Assembly: GCF_001425355.1 (NCBI RefSeq)
Contig: NZ_LMQN01000006.1
Coordinates: 1 to 64,000, forward strand
Origin: Chryseobacterium sp. Leaf405
Lineage (GTDB): Bacteria > Bacteroidota > Bacteroidia > Flavobacteriales > Weeksellaceae
Reading direction: 5' to 3'
DNA length: 64,000 bases
The position numbers were made by a program, and so were the translations under genes. Position 1 is the first letter of the stretch. Each line of letters begins with the position of its first letter. Under the pieces are notes generated by a model. It saw nothing but the letters and a program-made list of their open reading frames with translations. It had not been told where the DNA came from and ran no database searches. Positions 61,682-64,000 of this stretch are shown here, piece by piece.

Positions 61682-62464
61682 TCAATCGTTAAATACATTT
61701 GATACAAATTCTCTGAACTTATTTCCGGGATTTTCATTTTTCATAAAATATTCACCCATCAAAAATCCGTTAAATCCTTTTTCTTTCAGATAATTGAAAT
61801 CTTCAATGCTGTAAATTCCACTTTCTGCAACAGATAAAACTCCTTTTGGTAACAGGTTTTTTAAATTCACAGAATGTTGTAAATCAACTTTAAAATCTTT
61901 TAAATTTCTATTGTTAATTCCCACAAGATCAATATTTGGATAAAAATGCTTCAATTCTTCTTCTGTATGGATTTCCAGTAAAACTTCTAGACCCAATTCA
62001 TGAGAAAGTTCTGTAAAATCATTTACCTGATCAGGTGAAAGACAGGCGGCAATCAATAAAATAACATCAGCTCCCATATTTTTTGCTTCGTACAACTGAT
62101 ATTCATCGATCATAAAATCTTTTCGTAAAATTGGAATATTTATAGAATTTCTTACACTTACAATATCCTCAAAACTTCCACCGAAAAAATCTCTATCCGT
62201 CAGAATTGAAATTCCGCTTGCTCCATATTTTTCATACTCTGAAACGATTTCTAAAGATGAAAACTGATCGTTTATGATTCCTTTTGACGGTGATTGTCTT
62301 TTAAATTCTGCTATAATTCCGGGTTTACTTTTAACTGAATTTTTTAGCGATAAAGTTTTTCTGTTGAAAAATTCGAAATCTTTCAATTGTTCAATCGAAA
62401 TCTTTGATTTTGAAGCAGAAATTTCTTCCTTTTTTCTTTGTATGATTGTATCTAATATTGTCAT
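61682..62464 (-). CDS. trpC: Indole-3-glycerol-phosphate synthase
   Basis: A 260-aa TIM-barrel enzyme. IIAEFKRQSPSKG near residue 49, ILTDRDFFGGS near 90, ILRKDFMIDEYQL near 110, LVGINNRNLKDF near 176 and VAESGI near 206 are the active-site motifs in order. It closes the indole ring. It lies 16 nt after trpD and abuts trpF. It is not fused to TrpF as in E. coli. Confidence 0.96.
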   Translation of the reverse strand: MTILDTIIQRKKEEISASKSKISIEQLKDFEFFNRKTLSLKNSVKSKPGIIAEFKRQSPSKGIINDQFSSLEIVSEYEKYGASGISILTDRDFFGGSFEDIVSVRNSINIPILRKDFMIDEYQLYEAKNMGADVILLIAACLSPDQVNDFTELSHELGLEVLLEIHTEEELKHFYPNIDLVGINNRNLKDFKVDLQHSVNLKNLLPKGVLSVAESGIYSIEDFNYLKEKGFNGFLMGEYFMKNENPGNKFREFVSNVFND

Positions 62465-62480
62465 TGTATTACATTCAAAA

Positions 62481-63467
62481 TTATTTTAATAACAATTCCA
62501 GACTTCTCAGCGCTTTTCCACTTTCTAAACTTTCTTTAGCGAGAAGAAGGCAGTCATAATAACTTCCAAATTTCTTTGTATAAAAAAGAGCCACCGAAGC
62601 ATTTGCTAAAATCACAGCATTTTGCTGTTCAGTACCGTTTCCATGAAGAATGTTTCTAAAAATTTTTGCTGTTTCCTGCGTAGTCTTGCCAGCTTTTATA
62701 CTTTCTGGAGTGACAGAATTAAAACCTAAATCTTCTGCAGAATATATTTCTTCTCCTTTTTTAGTAATAATTTTGGTGTCGTGGGTCAGGCTTATTTCAT
62801 CGTAGCCGTCCATTCCATGAACTAAGATGAATTCTCTATTATCATTTTGTAACAGATATTGATAAATTCTTGCGATTTCCAAATTATAAACTCCAATCAT
62901 TGAAAATTTCGGTTTCACAGGATTTACCAGAGGTCCTAAAAGATTAAAAAAAGTTCTTAATCCCAAAGCTTTCCGCAACGCCACAACCGATTGAAGAGCA
63001 GGATGGAAGTGAGGTGCGTGTAAAAAACAGATGTTGGCTTTTTCCAACTCATCATGTAGCTGATCAGAATTATTTTTGAATTGATACCCCAATTCTTTCA
63101 TGACATTGGATGCTCCGGTAATTGTAGATGCTCCATAGTTACCATGTTTTGTTACTTTTTGCCCGGCTCCGGCTACGACAAAACTTGCCAGTGTAGAAAT
63201 ATTGATTGTGTTTTTCCCATCTCCACCAGTTCCTACAATGTCAATGGTGGCGCTTGTATCAAGATTTACGGGCACAGCCATTTGCAGTAACGCTTCTCTG
63301 AACCCTTCCAATTCTTTCAGCGTAATATTTCGCATCAGAAAAATACTGACGAAAGCAGTAACTTCTGTAGCGTTAAATTTATTTTGAGCAATCTCAATCA
63401 TAATCGCTTTTGCTTCCGATTTTGATAGTGTATGATGATTGAACAGATATTGTAGTATTTCTTTCAT
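62481..63467 (-). CDS. trpD: Anthranilate phosphoribosyltransferase
   Basis: A 328-aa enzyme with the glycine-rich PRPP site DIVGTGGDGKNTINIST near residue 77, the KHGNYGASTITGASNVMKELGY segment near 105 (in parts) and FNLLGPLVNPVKP near 178. It transfers phosphoribosyl to anthranilate. It is not fused to TrpG; the stop of trpG lies 3 nt before its ATG. Confidence 0.96.
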   Translation of the reverse strand: MKEILQYLFNHHTLSKSEAKAIMIEIAQNKFNATEVTAFVSIFLMRNITLKELEGFREALLQMAVPVNLDTSATIDIVGTGGDGKNTINISTLASFVVAGAGQKVTKHGNYGASTITGASNVMKELGYQFKNNSDQLHDELEKANICFLHAPHFHPALQSVVALRKALGLRTFFNLLGPLVNPVKPKFSMIGVYNLEIARIYQYLLQNDNREFILVHGMDGYDEISLTHDTKIITKKGEEIYSAEDLGFNSVTPESIKAGKTTQETAKIFRNILHGNGTEQQNAVILANASVALFYTKKFGSYYDCLLLAKESLESGKALRSLELLLK

Positions 63468-63470
63468 GGC

Positions 63471-64000
63471 TTAATTCAAAAGAAAATTTTTAATAATAAT
63501 TTCACCATCAGGCGTTAAAATACTTTCCGGATGGTATTGAACGCCGTGGACATCATAGGTTTTGTGCTTTAAACTCATAATCATTCCTTTACTATCTATA
63601 CTTGTAATTTCCAATTCTCCAGGAAAATTTTCAGGATTTACCGCCCAGCTGTGATACCTTCCGACCTCTAAGGTTTGTGGTAAATCTTTGAAAAGTTTAT
63701 GATCATTAGTTTGAACCGCTTCAGTAGCGACGCCGTGATAAATTTCACTGAGATTAATTATACTACCTCCAAAAGCTTCGGCGATTGCCTGCTGACCCAA
63801 ACAAACTCCTAAAATACTTTTTGTGGCAGCATATTTTTTAATAACATCCAATAAAATTCCGGCTTCTTCGGGAATTCCTGGACCTGGCGAAAGAACAATT
63901 TTGTCATATTTCTCAATTTCTTCTAATGTTATCTGGTCATTTCTTACAACATCCACTTTTTGATCAAGAATCCTTTCGATCATCTGAACAAGATTGTAGG
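63471..64000 (-). CDS. trpG: Anthranilate synthase component II (partial at window edge)
   Basis: The visible part encodes about 175 residues of a glutamine amidotransferase; the 5' end lies beyond the right edge. The last bases read YNLVQMIER, the usual sequence just after the TrpG start (family length about 190). The nucleophile is in GVCLGQQAIAE, the oxyanion region in LSPGPGIPEEAG, and the His-Glu pair in QYHPESILTP. It supplies ammonia from glutamine to TrpE, which is expected just outside. The internal ATG at 63983 is not the real start. Confidence 0.94.
   Translation of the reverse strand, partial: YNLVQMIERILDQKVDVVRNDQITLEEIEKYDKIVLSPGPGIPEEAGILLDVIKKYAATKSILGVCLGQQAIAEAFGGSIINLSEIYHGVATEAVQTNDHKLFKDLPQTLEVGRYHSWAVNPENFPGELEITSIDSKGMIMSLKHKTYDVHGVQYHPESILTPDGEIIIKNFLLN

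Overview
The window reads as chromosome of a Chryseobacterium-like member of the Flavobacteriia (Bacteroidota). The evidence is AT-rich DNA, a SusC/SusD pair, three proteins with type IX secretion C-terminal tails, gliding genes gldF and gldG, TAnnTTTG-type promoter elements, absence of clear Shine-Dalgarno sites, and a double-glycine-leader peptide of a kind common in Chryseobacterium. No tRNA, rRNA, CRISPR array, transposase or prophage was seen.

Layout. 0.1-4 kb: a DoxX-like protein and the two subunits of a 3-oxoacid CoA-transferase, separated by an opposite-strand ABC exporter. 4-9 kb: a SusD/SusC outer-membrane glycan importer. 9.4-17 kb: a DUF4197 protein, then a plus-strand run of GH20 hexosaminidase, glycosylasparaginase, CutC and GH2 beta-mannosidase. 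Together these three enzymes could dismantle the Man-GlcNAc-GlcNAc-Asn core of N-glycans. 17-18.4 kb: an AEC transporter broken by one in-frame TGA, followed by two repeat elements. 18.4-27.5 kb: priA, dacB, an M1 peptidase, a secreted lectin-like protein, kbl and a small lipoprotein. 27.5-31.7 kb: hemJ, gldF, gldG, a TonB-C-like protein, a six-cysteine GG-leader peptide and the decayed tail of a second gldG. 31.8-37.4 kb, minus strand: AraC and Crp regulators, two short-chain dehydrogenases around a decayed 41-bp tandem repeat, a DUF2314/ankyrin protein, one unknown gene and a DUF4268 gene. 37.5-41.9 kb: Rrf2 regulator, APS reductase, CysD, CysN and a TauE/SafE carrier, forming a sulfate assimilation unit.

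42-52.3 kb is a haem-iron locus: TonB receptor, HmuY, HmuT, HmuU, HmuV, a methyltransferase and HemS, followed by a ChaN-like protein. Three promoters here share one design: a 23-bp dyad ending exactly 5 nt before a TAnnTTTG element. One drives the haem operon and one drives a divergent secreted T9SS protein. The third has no gene behind it, but points at a hairpin and a terminator about 100 nt away. It is a candidate iron-controlled small RNA and the most interesting signal in the window.

52.4-64 kb: an exported peptide-deformylase homologue whose metal-ligand Cys is Asp, a PTH2-like protein, a lactonase, an HxlR/DsbA-like divergent pair with a double operator, a nitroreductase-ohrR-ohr unit with a MarR-type palindrome at its promoter, lipB, and the trpGDCFBA operon running off the right edge.
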